DNA of 14,561 nucleotides from the NCBI GenBank assembly GCA_964427535.1, contig CAYRVF010000125.1, forward strand, positions 1 through 14,561, read 5' to 3'. This DNA is from CAYRVF01 sp964427535 (GTDB lineage: Bacteria; Chloroflexota; Ktedonobacteria; Ktedonobacterales; JADMIN01). The translations under genes and the position numbers were made by a program. The notes beneath the pieces are model-generated. The model was not told where the DNA came from and did not search any database. It saw only the letters and a program-made list of their open reading frames with translations. Shown here in pieces: positions 14,314 to 14,561 of the stretch. Numbering within the stretch: the stretch's first letter is position 1; each line of letters starts with the position of its first letter.

Positions 14314-14319
14314 CGCGGT

Positions 14320-14561
14320 CTACCCCCTCTCGTTGCGCACGCGTGGATCCAGGATGACGTAGACCAGATCGGCCAGGAAATTCGCCGCCAGCACCGCCAC
14401 CGTGATGATCAGGAACAGGCCCTGAATGACGGGATAGTCCTTGTTCTCGACGCCCTGCACAAGCGCGTAGCCGATGCCGGGATAATTGAAGACGATCTCG
14501 GTCAGTAGCGAGCCGCTGACCACGAAGCCGAGCGAGAGCGCGAAGCTGGTGATGTTCGGCA
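14320..14561 (-). CDS. Dipeptide/oligopeptide-family ABC transporter permease (DppB/OppB type), C-terminal end, cut by window
   Basis: Only the last 80 or so residues are in the window; the frame runs open to the edge and ends with TAG at 14322-14320. The segment PNITSFALSLGFVVSGSLL, then TEIVFNYPGIGYALVQGV and KDYPVIQG, is the diagnostic C-terminal block of DppB-type permeases, followed by a last membrane helix and the ending LADLVYVILDPRVR. It is the first visible gene of the minus-strand operon; a binding-protein gene for this transporter would be expected further upstream, outside the window. Confidence 0.92.
   Translation of the reverse strand, partial: PNITSFALSLGFVVSGSLLTEIVFNYPGIGYALVQGVENKDYPVIQGLFLIITVAVLAANFLADLVYVILDPRVRNERG

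Overview
This is a GC-rich, tightly packed bacterial segment devoted almost wholly to sugar uptake and breakdown. It holds 13 protein genes, the first and last cut by the window edges. I see no rRNA, tRNA, CRISPR array, insertion sequence or phage gene. High GC, a lipobox-bearing solute-binding protein with a Ser/Thr-rich linker, a CUT1 sugar transporter without its own ATPase, and GTG starts fit Chloroflexota (Thermomicrobia/Ktedonobacteria type) or Actinomycetota. I lean to Chloroflexota from the overall look of the proteins, but there is no marker gene and the lineage is an inference.

Layout. (A) 1-1429, plus strand: the end of a Gfo/Idh/MocA-family dehydrogenase, overlapped by ATGA with a xylose-isomerase-like TIM-barrel isomerase/epimerase. 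(B) 1487-2512, minus strand: a LacI-family repressor, convergent with A across a strong hairpin. (C) 2513-2908: a divergent control region with a consensus sigma70-type promoter (TTGACA, 17 bp, TATAGT), three related 15-bp operator-like boxes and a leader of about 240 nt with two predicted hairpins. (D) 2909-7797, plus strand: sugar-binding lipoprotein, two CUT1 permeases and a GH1 beta-glucosidase. The gene order and active-site residues indicate import and cytoplasmic hydrolysis of beta-glucosides or cello-oligosaccharides, probably controlled by the divergent LacI protein. (E) 7798-7970: a convergent junction with three inverted repeats in a row. (F) 7971 to the window end, minus strand: a seven-gene operon, in transcription order dipeptide-type permease (cut), second permease, two ATPases, GH4 glycosidase, BadF-type N-acetylhexosamine kinase and NodB-domain deacetylase. 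Its genes abut or overlap by 4 bp or less up to the second ATPase, then have short gaps.

Operon F is the most interesting part. Peptide-family ABC transporters often carry oligosaccharides. Combining one with an NAD-dependent GH4 enzyme, an amino-sugar kinase and a carbohydrate deacetylase resembles a PTS-free version of the enterobacterial chitobiose (chb) pathway, in which GH4 ChbF and deacetylase ChbG act on PTS-phosphorylated chitobiose. Here the kinase would take over the phosphorylation step. This is a hypothesis from gene content; the substrate cannot be read from sequence alone.
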